From: Aedes albopictus
Lineage: Eukaryota > Arthropoda > Insecta > Diptera > Culicidae
Length of the DNA: 64,000 bases
Assembly (NCBI RefSeq): GCF_035046485.1
Contig: NC_085136.1
Location: 322,986,175-323,050,174, forward strand
Direction: 5' to 3'
A model generated the notes under the pieces. The model had not been told where the DNA came from and ran no database searches. It saw nothing but the letters and a program-made list of their open reading frames with translations. Every line of letters begins with the position of its first letter. Positions within the stretch are counted from its first letter, which is position 1. Position numbers and translations under genes: made by a program. Below are positions 31,691 to 43,314 of this stretch, piece by piece.

Positions 31691-32934
31691 TTCATATTCT
31701 ATTTCAGTATCTCTCTCTAGTCGGGATCCTTTTCCAGCATACTTTCGGTTTATTTTTGCAATTCTTGGTATAGAAAAAGAATGACATTGGAACATTTTTT
31801 TCCCTCAGGCCAAACTGTGAGCGTGGTGTGTTTGGTGACATTTGAAAAATGGGCCAGCCTTCAAGAATTTGTGATTTATCGAATCACCCACCAGACGAAC
31901 ACGGATTCTGGTGACGGCGGTAATCTTATGATGGGCTGTTCTGTCTGTGGTTGCTCATCAAATGTATTGTGAGAATGGATTTGTCAGGCAGGAAACGTCT
32001 GACACGATAGATTCGCTGAAATCGGTTCGGTAATGGGATATATTTGTATGGCGAATTGTCGATCTATGGAATTCCTAATGTGTTAGTTCAAACTGTTGGT
32101 AAATTTATTGAAACTCAGATTTTTTGAAATGGGAAAATAAAGTTTACAACATGTACAGATCTAAGGGAATATTTACTGACCAACTATGCAAACTAAAATC
32201 ACAGGTCATGGCCTCTGGCACTGCAGTAAAATTATCGCAGGGTTATCAATCATCTCCAGTCCCCGGCCTGGCAACTAGATTTATTCGTGCGAATGTACAC
32301 ACATATGAGTGAAAATTAATAATCACTCTCACCCGTCCGGCCCGGCGGCGGCAGCGGCATCACCACCGTTCCCCTATCCCGTTGCAAAAATAGAGCATCA
32401 AAACTAAATAAACACCCAACAGCAGCCGAACAGAATCGAATCTCGAATCGAATCGGATCCAATCGAATCGTTCAGCCAGCGCGGGCGGCGCGGTGAGGAT
32501 AATCGCCGCTGAGCCCGACACGGATAATCGACCCCGGCCACGACTTCGCCCGGCCCGTCTCGACCTGACGACCTATGGATGGAATCGAATATTGATTTAA
32601 AATATTTGCTTTATAAACACTTAATTTTGATTTTGCTCGATTTGGGTGAGGGGAGAGGGTGGCTGGTCGAATCGGGACGAGCTATGAGGGTTTTAAAGTC
32701 TTAGGACACTTGAGAGACGAATAAGCATTTTCCCAACTACATAACAAAAGTAGCTGTATATAGGCACACGCTTGAGGGCTTTATTAACACTGCATCCCAT
32801 TTGCAGAAGTTTGAACGAAACAATTTAAAAATATTGTAGTTCTGTATGACAGTTATTATATACGACGATTGTGAACTCTTATGGATTTAATTAGAAAAAT
32901 TATTTTCGCTTCTTCGGTATAGCATTTAATTTTT
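31691..32934. other. Non-coding DNA with a GC-rich island
   Basis: No supported gene. 32330-32600 is strongly G+C-rich and contains a cluster of AATCGAATCG words and two GGATAATCG motifs (the TAATCC-type core bound by Bicoid/Otx-class homeodomains), then turns sharply AT-rich. It could be a conserved regulatory element, but the sequence alone cannot show that. Confidence 0.4.
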
Positions 32935-34050
32935 TTTCGCCATTTTTGCCTCTCTCGTAAAAGTGTACTGAAAGGCTATATGTTCACTCAAAAATCGAAT
33001 TTTCGATTCAAGGCTCGGAGGGTCAAGTCACATATACCAATCAACTCAGTTTGACGAATTGAAATGATGTCTGTATGTGTGTATGTCTGTGCGCAAACAA
33101 AGGTCACTCACTTTTAAGGTACTTCCCATTGGTCGATTTTTCGGATTATAGCTCAAATCGAACCGGAATTTTACCGCATTGTTTGCTATTGAAAATGGTC
33201 AGGATCGATCAAGGCGTTCCGGAGTTATGGACATTTCAGTGATTCGGACCAGCACCGGTAGAACTTGCGGAATATAAAACTGAACCAAGCCCCATCATGC
33301 GACACATCAAACAGTGGTAATTTTTGTAATCTTTAGCATTGTTGACGAATTTTGTACAGAAATCAACACTAGAGCCCACAAGTTCCACGGTCAATATCAA
33401 AAATTCAAGAAGGCAGCCCAATATTAAAGATGGCGGCTGTTTAATACAGTTTTAGGCTTTTCAATCATGCAATATGACGTTTATTTGGTATGTGGAAGAT
33501 GTCCGTAGTCCAAAAATTGTTACCATAATAATAAAGATGGCAGTCTAAAACCCAAGATGGCAGCTATAAATTAATTATGGCGGCTGGTCAATTGAGTTTT
33601 ACGCTCTAAAATCATGCAATATGAGTACATTTGGTATGTAGAAGATGAGCAGTGTTCAAAAAGAAGACCGGAATATCCAAGATGGCGATCTAAAATCCAA
33701 GATGGTGTTCCAAAATTCAAAATGGCGGCTGTTCAATGGTGATTTAGGCTAATAGTTCTTTCAATATGGGTATATCGGGCATGGAGAAGAAATCTGAAGC
33801 CCAAAAATGGTGTCCAGAATTTCAAAGACTGCAAACTTAAATCCAAAATGGCGGCTCAAAATTCAAAATTGCGGCTTATTTAAGGGATGAAGTCTCAAAC
33901 ATAAAAAAATACAGATATACGATATAATATCTGGTGTTATGAAATTGATCTTTATTATGAGAGTGCGATTTCCATCAAGATATCACTTGAGTTTTGTTGA
34001 AATTGATTTTCAAATGCACGAGAAAGGCGCAACCGCAATCGCTAGGTGAA
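32935..34050. mobile_element. Dispersed repeat with weak terminal inversion
   Basis: The left end TTTGCCTCTCTCGTA resembles the inverse of the right end ACGAGAAAGGCGCAA. The body includes a TGTATGTGTGTATGTCTGTG run, a CGGAGTTATGGACATTTCAG segment and a motif cluster (33425-33880). No transposase frame. The superfamily is unknown. Confidence 0.45.
33425..33880. repeat. Cluster of CAAGATGGCGGC-like motifs
   Basis: Seven copies of an (A/G)ATGGC core in an AAGATGGCGGC-like context (near 33427, 33535, 33563, 33681, 33702, 33720, 33847) plus two decayed ones. The spacing is multiples of about 20-30 bp, and paired copies are linked by AAAATTCAA. Confidence 0.65.
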
Positions 34051-34195
34051 TTAATTTGGGTTTTTAATGAAAATTTCACAGGCAGTTTCTACGGCAAGTC
34101 AACTAGAACGCCATTTCCTTTAGAAATTCAGAAATTTCCGGTAGAAATTACTGAACGTAATTTTTAAAGGAATATATTTCAAAAGGAATTGCTAT

Positions 34196-34237
34196 GGCCA
34201 ACGTTTCGACACTGGACTTTTGTGTCTTCTTCAGGGG
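34196..34237 (-). other. Hammerhead-like hairpin (Penelope-type remnant?)
   Basis: The minus strand reads CTGAAGA, one A, stem GACAC, a 9-nt loop, stem GTGTC, then GAAACGTTGG. The core words CUGANGA and GAAA flank a stem as in hammerhead ribozymes, but an extra A sits before stem II. No adjoining reverse transcriptase was seen. Confidence 0.3.
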
Positions 34238-34539
34238 TAACTAATTGTTCGTTTTGAGCAAACAATAAACCTCGTTTTCCGTATTGAAGACTGCGTAGCC
34301 GTTTAAGTCCTGGTGTAAACTTCTCAGTCGATCTGCCAAGGGGAATTGCCATTTCCATAATAATAGCTGAGGGAATCTGGAAATGGAGTTGCCCTATCAA
34401 TTTCAGTGCTGTCATGGTACCAATCAGAGCTAGTTGATCAAGGTTTCCTATTGTTAGCGCCCCTGTACTGGTTCACCTCAAAGGAAATGACTTCAATATT
34501 GCGCCAAATTTAGAACTATTCCGTGAAAACCCGTCCAAG

Positions 34540-35632
34540 CATTAATATTTTACGATTTTTTTCTGTGATAATCGTGAAAAGAACGTTTCTTGCTGGAATT
34601 TCTTTTTAGTTTAAAAATTTCTTGAAAATTCTTTAGGATTACCTTCAGGAATCAGGAACACTACCCGGCATTTATTTGGGTATTATAACAGAAGGATTTT
34701 CAGAAAGACTATTTTTGCAGGATTTCTTAGAATGCTTTAAGCGAGAATTTATCCAAGAAGATTCCTCTTAGTATGCCTTCAATTTGTATCCCTGTTCATG
34801 GATTTCTTCGAAAATTCCTTCTGGGATTCCTCCAGATATTCTTTCATTAATTCTCCCAGATTTTTTTTCATGGGACATCTTTAGAAGTTTCTCAATGAAT
34901 TTCTTAAAAGATTCATGTTTAAACTGGTCCACGGAATTCCTCAGAAACTCCTTCTGCGATCCCCTAAGGAATTCTATAGGAAATTCCTTTAAAGATTGTC
35001 ATATAAGTTTATTCTTGTACTCATTCATTTATTTCTTCAATCATTTCTGAACGAATTGTCAGATATATTACAGTTCTCCGAAAATTATTATCGAAATTCC
35101 TCCAGGTGTATCTCCAGGAATTCCTGCAATCTCTGCTTCAAAAGATGGAGAATTTTTTTTCACCAGATTCGAAGATTTATTTTGAAATTCCTCTGATGTT
35201 TTTCTTAACAAATTCAGATTTCTTTTCAGAATCTTTTCAGAAATCATACTCTGAATTGTCCCAGCGTTTCCTTTGGGCGTTACTCCATTTAGTCGAGGAT
35301 TTTATCGGGCATTTTTTTTTGGGAAATTTCACTGGAAATTCTCGAAGGATTCTTCTGGAAGTTCCTGCAGGAATTTCTCCAATAGTTCCTGCAAGTTTTT
35401 TTTGTTCAGGAATTCCTCCAAAAACAAATCCAGAAAATTATTCCCAAAGTTTCCAAATACATCTCCAGGAATTTATAAGGGTTTTCCTGAAACAATCATC
35501 CCCAGTTTTCTTAGAAATCCCTTCAGGGATTTCATAAACAATTCTTCAATAATTTTTAGGCAACTTCTGAAAAATCCCAGAAGGAATATCTGCACAAATT
35601 CTGCAGGTATCGTAAAAGATATTCCTGTAGAT
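34540..35632. repeat. Diverged short-period repeat tract (AATTCCTCCAGGAATTTC type)
   Basis: Dense imperfect copies of GGAATTCCTCCAG-like phrases. The plus-strand frames up to 146 codons (Phe/Ser/Ile-rich) are by-products. The right boundary is the TA-flanked element at 35634. Confidence 0.65.
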
Positions 35633-35633
35633 A

Positions 35634-36556
35634 CAGGGGGTGGCCAAAATGTTTGGGATAGGCAACTTTTTTTCTCCCACAAAAAAAATTCAACATGCTG
35701 TAACTTTTCATAGAGTACATCAAAAAATCTCAAATTTTGACTGTTTATCAACCTGTTATATGTTCATGATTGGTACAAAATTGGGCTCGATTGAATAATT
35801 TTTCGCGAAGTTAGAACCGTTCGGGTAAAACACTATTTTTTAGACAACTCATTTTTGAGCTGTCATATCTCGGAAACCAGTGAACCGAATTGAATGAATT
35901 TTTTAACGTTTATGAACAATATATTGATACTTAATACAACGTTATAAAATGTAATATTTCCTCACGACGAATTAAGTTATACCGGGTTGAAATTTTTACC
36001 CATATAGAAGAAAATAAGTCAAATTTACAATACCATACAAAAATTGCTAAATGTGTTCTTTCTTCAATCTAAATAGGCTCTAATATATCTGATAAAAGAT
36101 AACTTGAGCACAGAAGCGGAAAATCTTTGGACATCAACACTAAAATTTATTGACATTGATGTAAAAAAAATACCTTTTTTCGAGAAAAATCCAAAAAGTG
36201 TCAATCCATGATAACTTTTTTCAGCGTTCAAAAACTATCTACGTTTTAATAGTTTGTGAAGCATCTGTATATTGTTAGTGTACGTTCAAAATTTCATTCA
36301 ATTCGGTTCACTGGTTTCCGAGATATGACAGCTCAAAAATGAGTTGTCTAAAAAATAGTGTTTCACCCGAACGGTTATAACTTTGCGAAAGTTTAATCAA
36401 TCGAGCACAATTTTGTACCAGTGATGCACATATAACATGTTGATATACAGTCAAAATTTGAGATTTTTTGATGCACTCTACGAAAAGTTATAGCATGTTG
36501 AATTTTTTTGTGAGAGAAAAAAAGTTGCCTATCCCAAACATTTTGGCCATCCCCTG
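35634..36556. mobile_element. Tc1/mariner-type non-autonomous element with long TIRs
   Basis: Ends CAGGGG(G/A)TGGCCAAAATG are inverted, and similarity continues for about 265 bp on each side (35634 to about 35905 and about 36290-36556), including ACTCATTTTTGAGCTGTCAT. TA flanks both ends (35632-35633, 36557-36558). The 380-bp middle has no frame of note. TA target and CAGG ends fit Tc1/mariner. Confidence 0.85.
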
Positions 36557-36689
36557 TATTTCTAATGGAACAACAAAAGCAATTTCTAATAGAAAAAAAA
36601 ACCTTATAGGAATTTCTGTAGGAATCCCTGAAACAATTTTTCAAAAAATTCTTGAAGAAACTACACGCAGGCCTCCAACGTTAACGAAC

Positions 36690-37700
36690 TTCATCGTGTA
36701 CCAGCAGGAAACATCGGAAATCGTCAGGCAAGACCAGCAGCCCGAATGACATTAGAGCAACCCCGGTCGGTATCCACGGTCAAGCCGAGCAGCATACGGT
36801 CCTCCAGATCAGAACATGAGAAGAACGTCTACAACGTCGATGCGCCAGACAGTGCGCGAACAGGATCCACCGATTTTCCCACAACATTTCGAGCCGGTAG
36901 GCAATGAAACGGTTTGTATAACCGAAGTCAGCTGGCGGCACGCCAGGCGGCCTCAAGAGATCTCCCAGAATTCAGCGGCAATTCCAAAGACTGGCCCCTT
37001 TTTCTTTCCGTCTTCAATACGTCGACACAGATGTGTGGGTTCTCACCCGAGGAGAATATGTTGGGACTGCGGAAATGCTTGGGCGCTGTAAGCTGTGAGA
37101 TGCCACCTACTACACCTATCTAACGTGGACGGCATAATAGCAACTCTCAAAATGCTGTACGGAAGAGCAGAGGCTATAATCCAGTCTATAATCACGAAGG
37201 TTAGAGCCCAACCGGCTCCTAATATGGAAGAATTGGAAACCGTTGTCAACTTCGCGCTCGCAGTGGAAAACCTTGAAGCCACCATGCAAGCCTGTCAGAT
37301 CGGAAACTTCGTGTATAATGCTTCATTGCGACTGGAGCTAGTGGATCGCCTCCCACCAACACTACAACTGGACTGGGCAAAATGTGTTCGCAACATCCCG
37401 GCACCCAACCTTATCGACTTCAGCAGCTGACTGTACAATACACCAGAAGATGCCAGTACAGTCATGGTCTCTCCGTCAAAGAGGAAGGTTTCCTGAACCA
37501 CCATTCGAAGACCAGCCCTGATGTCTCACGCAGACAATGCCTGAAATCAGCAACATAATCTTCAACCAAGAGCGAAACATCAAGAACCTGCTTCGTGTGC
37601 AAGGGAACCTGCTCGGCGCTGCACAATTGTAAGCGTTTTACCGAGTTCAGTTTTGACTCGAAATGGGTGACTATCAAGGATCACAATCTGTGACGCAAAT
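36690..37700 (+). pseudogene. BEL/Pao retrotransposon Gag remnant
   Basis: Shifting plus-strand frames give a Pao-type Gag core: SRDLPEFSGNSKDWPLFLSV with STQMCGFSPEENMLGLRKC (about 36955-37085), then LKMLYGRAEAIIQSIITKV and RLELVDRLPPTLQLDWAKC (37095-37430). A stop at 37428-37430 and frame changes near 36900 and 37090 break it. The 5' end starts abruptly beside a degenerate repeat, with no LTR in view. Confidence 0.8.
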
Positions 37701-37719
37701 GCCTCTGGAAACATAAAGG

Positions 37720-39690
37720 AAACTGCAGATTGAAACAGCAATGCGGAGCCAATAGCTACACCTATCTGCATCATCCACTTCTCCACGGAACCAGGCACGC
37801 TAGCGGCGAATCCAACGGCTCGCAACAGGATCCACTCCGAGTTGAAACCACCAGTGTCAACGTACATCAAGGACAGTCAGATTTCCTCTTCCGCATCTTC
37901 CCGGTCACCCTGCATGGTCCGCATAAGACAATACGAACATACGCATTTGTCGACGACGGTTCGGAATTGACACTAATCGAACAGAGCCTTGCGGCGGATG
38001 AGCTCGGCGTAAAGGGAACCAACACCCCCCTGTGCTTGACGTGGACCGAGGATACATGTCGAATAGAAAAATCATCGCAGTAAACAGGACTCCAAATATC
38101 CGCCGCACAAAACCCGGAGAAAAGGCTCAGTCTTTCTGATGTACGCACAGTAGGAAACCTGAAAATTCGACCGCAAACGCTGCGGGCATCCGAATTGCAA
38201 GAACGATATCCTCATCTAGCGGGAATACCGTTGGAATCGAATAGCAACATCAGTCCAGGACTGCTTATAGGACTAGACAACGCCACACTGGATCACGTGA
38301 CCTAAACTCGAGAAGGAAATCTGAACGAGCCTATCGCCGCAAAGACACGACTTGGATGGACAGTGTATGGCTGCTGCTCGACCGACACTAAGTGGATTCA
38401 TCACGTCTACCATCATAGTGTTGAGGCTTGTCACTGCAACGCAAGCGACGAAGATCTTCACTTAGCAATGAAGCAGTATTTTGCGCTGGACAGCCTCGGC
38501 GTTACCATCCCTTCCAAACAGTTGTTGTCATCGGAGGACCAGAGAATTTGAACCCTACTGCAAACTCTCACAATACCTAAGGAAGGTCACTACGAATGTG
38601 ACCTATTATGGAAGTATGACAACGTTAGACTACCGTACTCGAAGCAAATGGCCTTAAACCGTTGGAAGTGTTTGGATCGTCAACTGATGAAGGACTCGTC
38701 TCTAACCGAAGTTCTCAGGCTCAAAATTGGAGAGTACATCGCGAAAGGCTACATCAGCAAACTATCAACGGAAGAGCTTATGATTCCACGACCTTACGTA
38801 TGGTATTTACCGATGTTTCCAGTATGGAATCCCAACAGGCCGGGTTACACAAGACTGGGTTGGGACGCCGCCGCGACTGCCCATGGTGTATCCCTGAATT
38901 CCGATCTATTGAAGCGCCCAGACCAACTAACATCGATTCTAATGATTCTCATCAAGTTCTGAGAATTCAAGATAACAGTTTGCGCCGATCTTCGGGAAAT
39001 GTACCACCAGGTCCCCTGCGCGAGGATGACCAACATTGTCAGCGTTTTTTTTTTTGTATAGACAATGACACAGATTCTGAACCAAGCGTTTAAACCATGA
39101 AGGTGCAGTCATTCGGCGCGTGTTGTTCTTCTAGTATCGCGTAATAACACGTTAAAAACCACAACGCCGAACAATTCAAGCAAGAAAGTCCAGCCGCCGT
39201 TGAAGCTATTACTGACTGTCACTACGTGGACGACATGCTTACGAGTGTGGAGACGGAAGAAGAAGCTGTGCAGGTGTCTACGGACGTTAGAGAGATCTAC
39301 AAGAAGGGAGGTTTTGAAATGCACAACTGGTTGTAGAACTCGCCGCGGGTTCTACAGATTCTGCAGGAACCATCAACGATCGAGAAGGACTTCAGCATCG
39401 GCCAGGATACCATGGCCGAAAAAGTTCTTGGTATGTGGTGTGAAACCCACTCGAACTGTTTCACGTATAAGCTTTCTTCACGCCTAGATTCTGGATTGTT
39501 ATCTGGGGACCGCCGTCCTACCAAACGCGAAGTATTACGCACACTGATGATGCTGTACGACCCTTTAGGGCTGATAGCCCATTTCACGATGTTCTTGAAA
39601 GTATTGCTTCAAGAAACCTGGAGGACTTCAGTAGACTGGGACGATGAGATAGAAGTGGCTCACGTAGTTGAAGGCATTACTAAGTATAGC
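37720..39690 (+). pseudogene. BEL/Pao Pol remnant: protease and reverse transcriptase, truncated
   Basis: The aspartic protease is visible as FVDDGSELTLIEQSLA (about 37948-37995, peptidase A17 type). It is followed by the linker and RT in several frames (for example RLGWDAAATAHGVSL near 38860, and HYVDDML at 39219-39240, the RT active site of BEL/Pao). The sequence continues to about 39650 with RRPTKREVLRTLMMLYDPLG, then stops matching. Stops near 38080, 38301 and 38549 and several frameshifts kill it. RNase H, integrase and the 3' LTR are missing. Confidence 0.82.
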
Positions 39691-39739
39691 GGACATCATA
39701 ATTCCACGTTGCTCACGCAGAAAAATAACACATATTAGA

Positions 39740-40454
39740 ATCAAATATAAAGAGACTTTGTTTCAAAGTCGCGAGGTTTGTTGAATCAAACAAAATATTT
39801 CTTTGTTTTCAATATTGGAGAATTCGTAATGCCAATATGAGCAAGGTGATTCAGTTTTACCTTCAGATTTTCAAGTGCAGATCTGGTCGTGAACGATAAC
39901 TCGCTATCAGTATAGCATATTTTAGCAGTATCCGCGTTCGATTCTCACCTGCCTTTTTTTATTTCGCTTCCACTTTCAAACAAAAATATTTTGTTTTTGA
40001 ATCTAAGTCCATGAATATTTGTTTCAGGCGGGGTTCCGACGACGGGACGCCAAGCAGTCAGTAGTGTGCGGTAGTTCGGCAGCAGCAAAGCTTCGTGCGC
40101 TGGCTTTGCTATATTTTTGCGATTTTTTTTTCTCTTCTCTCTGCGGGGCTCCGACGACGGGACGAGTGTGCGGTGGGCGCGCCGTGGTTTGAGTCGATTT
40201 CGAATTTTTCGCTTCCCATCGGCGCTAGTTTCCAATACACTTTTAGTTGATAATAAATATTTTCTTTCATTTTTTGCATTTACACAAAAGAGTGAAAAAT
40301 GTTAGTTCGGGTTCGCCGGTCGAGAAAAAATCCGGGCGCCGACAAGTGAGTCGCGTTCAGTGTATTTCTGTGTGGAATAGACTAAGGTTTCTGCTCCCTA
40401 GTGGAGTGGAGACGCGCGATAGAATTTTCTTTTTGGCTAGTTTTTGCGTCGAAA
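39740..40454. other. GC-rich segment resembling a retroelement 5' region
   Basis: Contains GTTCCGACGACGGGACG and GCTCCGACGACGGGACG (two near copies about 120 bp apart) and a CAGTCAGTAGTGTGCG word. It is followed by the tandem blocks at 40455. No coding frame is convincing. It may be an untranslated leader of a non-LTR or LTR element whose body is not present. Confidence 0.35.
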
Positions 40455-40800
40455 AGTGGTCGGTTGTGAGTTTTTGGAGGCAAAGTGTACAGGCCGCGTT
40501 TTCATTCGGATCATCCGCGTGCACGTCGTCGTCGTCGTCGTCGTCTATTTGATTGTGCTCATCTTCGTGATTTTGGAGGCAAAGTGAAGAGGCCATTTTT
40601 TTTCATTTGGGCCTGCCGCGTCGTCGTCGTCGCAGATTTGGCTGTGGTCATCTTCGTACGGGGCGGTTTAGTGTGATTTTTGAGGCAAAGTGAAAAGCCG
40701 CTTTTTTTATTCGGACCGGCTGCGTCGTCGTCGTCGTCAATTTGAATGTCCACATCGTCGTACCCGTGTATAGTTGTAGCGGTTCAGTGTGATTTCGGAG
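40455..40800. repeat. Three tandem ~115-bp blocks with GTC runs
   Basis: Each block starts TTTTGGAGGCAAAGTG-like, has a TTT...CATT/ATTCGGA(C/T)C segment, then a run of GTC triplets and a CATCTTCGT word. The starts are near 40470, 40572 and 40677. A single diverged block recurs at about 41800-41935. Confidence 0.7.
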
Positions 40801-40886
40801 AAAAGGCCAGTTAGTGGAAGATGCTGTAGCACATACGTACTGGACACTTCGAAGGATGTTTATTGGAGAGCTCTTTCCATTTTTTC

Positions 40887-40887
<1 letters not shown>

Positions 40888-40929
<42 letters not shown>
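40888..40929. repeat. (AAT)n microsatellite
   Basis: About 14 uninterrupted AAT triplets. Confidence 0.95.
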
Positions 40930-40931
<2 letters not shown>

Positions 40932-41050
40932 GCTAAAGGATTTATACAATTCTGCTCTGGTTTTTGTGTATTGATCTAACAAATATTGAAAAGTTCGTCA
41001 CGTCATGTGTCGGCGTTAGTACCCAATGCACATTCAGTTGATAATATAGT

Positions 41051-41185
41051 TATTTATGCAACAAGTTGCAAAATGATGATTTTTTCAGCACGAGTCGTAC
41101 ATTTATCCAACGAGGCTTGCCGAGTTGGATAAATACGACGAGTGCTGAAAAAATCGAGTTTTGCAACGAGTTGCATACAAAGTTT
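41051..41185. repeat. Fold-back palindrome
   Basis: Arms of about 65 bp share GTTGCAAAA, GATTTTTTCAGCAC, TCGTA and TTTATCCAAC in inverted order around 41115. A diverged relic of one arm is at 3067. Confidence 0.75.
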
Positions 41186-41534
41186 TTTGTAATAACGAAA
41201 AACACCCATCTAGCTACGCAAACATGTATCAGTAGGAACCACGTGCGCGCGCTCATGCGTGTCGGCGTAGTTTTTCGTGTGATCAGGTAGGCTCTGGTGT
41301 AGTAGGCGTCACCAACGATCGAGCTCCCGTTGTCAAACAGTTGTGCGCGGGCAAAAGCAAAAGCAGATTCAGCAGCTGCCTCTACCTACACTTGATTTGT
41401 AGTTCGAAACCGAATTGAAATCGTCCTGATTTGGATTCAAGCTGCTCAGTAGATGTAGAAGCAGAGGCTGAATCTACGGAAGGCATGGTGGTAAGTAAAC
41501 AGTGCGTACGAGCAAAAGTGCCGAAAAGTGCTAC

Positions 41535-41605
41535 TTTTCAGCACTCTTAAGAGTGCCGAAAAGTAATACTTTTCGGCACACTTGCATTAGGTGTGAAAAG
41601 TAGGC
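41535..41605. repeat. Palindrome of GTGCCGAAAAGT units
   Basis: AAGTGCCGAAAAGTGCTACT and its inverse around CTCTTAAGAG, with internal GTGCCGAAAAGT copies; a near-perfect inverted repeat of about 70 bp. Confidence 0.7.
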
Positions 41606-42165
41606 CATTTCAGCATACTTCAGCCAACTAAAATGTCCAACTTTTCACAACGTAATTACAAAAAATATGTTTCTTTCATTTTTTGCATTTACACAAAAAT
41701 TTGAATGGTTTGTCATCTTCGGTGTCGACATTTGTAATATTTCAGTCAAAATGAATAAATGTTTTGACTCAATAGTAAAGGTTGCATGAGAGTCCGTCTT
41801 GGTTCGTCGTTGCATCGCGTCGTCGTCCTGTGTGCGTACTCATCTTCGTACGAGGCGGTTTAGTGTGTTTTTGGAGGCAAAGGAAGTGCCGCTGTGTTGT
41901 TGTAGCAGTTCAGTGTAATTTCGAGGCCAGTTAGTGGAAGATGCTGCAGCTCTGGTTTTTGTGTATTTATCTAACAAATATTGAAAAGTTCCTCACGTCA
42001 TGTGTCGGCGCTAGTTCCAAATGCACATTTAGTTGATAATAAATAATTTCCTTTCATTTTTTGCATGAACACAAAAATTTGAATGGTTCGTCATATTCGG
42101 TGTCGACATTTGTAATATTTTAGTCCAAATGAATAAATGTTTTGACTCAAATAAAGGTTGCATGA

Positions 42166-42844
42166 ATTTCTGGAAAAAAGAGGGTCGGCAAAAGATAGAC
42201 AGCGAACCATGCGGTAAGATCTTTCTGATTTATTTATCACGTGTTATTTTGTTAATACTTGTGAATTGATCGCATTCAGCATTGTCTCGCGCGGAAACGC
42301 AAACTACAGATGCGTCGGTGTTTAGCATTGTGTTCTCCTTAGTTGCGAATGAATAACTTATGTAGGGTGAGTTTTGAGGCACAAAAGATCGCGTTCGTCG
42401 TCCAAGGTTTAGTATTTCTTCGCGAGCGCATTATTAATCGCGATTCAAAACATTACACTCGTTTACCACGACAAAATCCTCAACACATCTCCATTTCCCC
42501 TGTCCAAACTCCTAGTGATTTCTCGTAGTAACGCAGAGAATTCCTCGGTTATTGGCCTAAGCGAGAATCACGTCATCACTTCCTTCCCTATCCTCAATTG
42601 ACCTGCATTCGGACGCGGCCGGCGCTGGTATTGCTTATTGAAAAGTATTGGGATTCCTGCATTTACACAATGAAGAGAAAGCTAATCCCAAGCATCATCT
42701 GTTGGTTCTTTGTGTAAATGCAGCTGTCCTTGCAATAACAGAGGAGCAACCGCGGGCGGTCAATCATGCTCATGCTCATGCTCAAAAAGTAAGGTATTTC
42801 ATTCGTCAATTTATCCGGGAAGCCCCCCCTTTGGGATGTCTTCG
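42166..42844. other. Non-coding stretch
   Basis: No recognised gene. A short (CATGCT)n run lies at 42767-42784. Confidence 0.4.
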
Positions 42845-43240
42845 GTAATCTTTTCCTGAAAAACTGCAGAAGTTCCATTTAAATTCAAAAGAATTTCCGA
42901 ATCAAATGTCAAAGGAATAACCATAGAAATTTCTCATGGAGTTCCCAGAGGATTTGGCGAAGGAATGGAATTTCTAAAAATAATACCGCTAATGGAATAC
43001 ATAAATAATAATTGCCATAAGAATTCCTGAAGGAATATTCATTGGTATTGCAAAAGTAATCATTGACCGCAATACGAGTTTCCTGACCAATTCCCAAAAG
43101 AATATCCGATGAACTTTCCAATGGTATTACCGGAAGAGTTTTAAAAAAAAAATGCGAAGGAAACCACAAAGGAATTATATACCGAAGGAGTTGCTTATCA
43201 ATTCTCAAAATTAAAACAAAGAAAACTGAAGCTAATTGAA
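42845..43240. repeat. Diverged short-period repeat tract
   Basis: GAATTCC, AATTTCC and GGAAT phrases at irregular spacing. The 99-codon minus-strand frame follows the period. Confidence 0.5.
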
Positions 43241-43314
43241 GAGTTTCAATTCTAAGTAAATGTAACTGTTCTACATGTTTTTTAAGAACGGTCTTGAAAT
43301 TAGCACGTAAGTAT

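Larger units (their letters stand above)
41047..41660. mobile_element. Insertion interrupting the duplicated segment
   Basis: Defined by comparison with the uninterrupted copy at 41951. It contains two palindromes (41051-41185 and 41535-41605) and facing copies of a GATTCAGC(A/C)...TCTAC sequence (41366-41475). No coding capacity. Confidence 0.5.
40955..42165. repeat. Duplicated segment; first copy split by an insertion
   Basis: 40955-41046 plus 41661-41790 match 41951-42165 in order: GGTTTTTGTGTATT, ACAAATATTGAAAAGTTC, CACGTCATGTGTCGGCG, CAGTTGATAATA, then CTTTCATTTTTTGCAT and AATAAATGTTTTGACTC. The second copy is continuous, so about 615 bp entered the first. Confidence 0.65.

Noticed and set aside
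35106..35713. Two overlapping frames of 143 and 146 codons
   Set aside because: Both derive from short-period repeat; the second runs into the TIR of the element at 35634.
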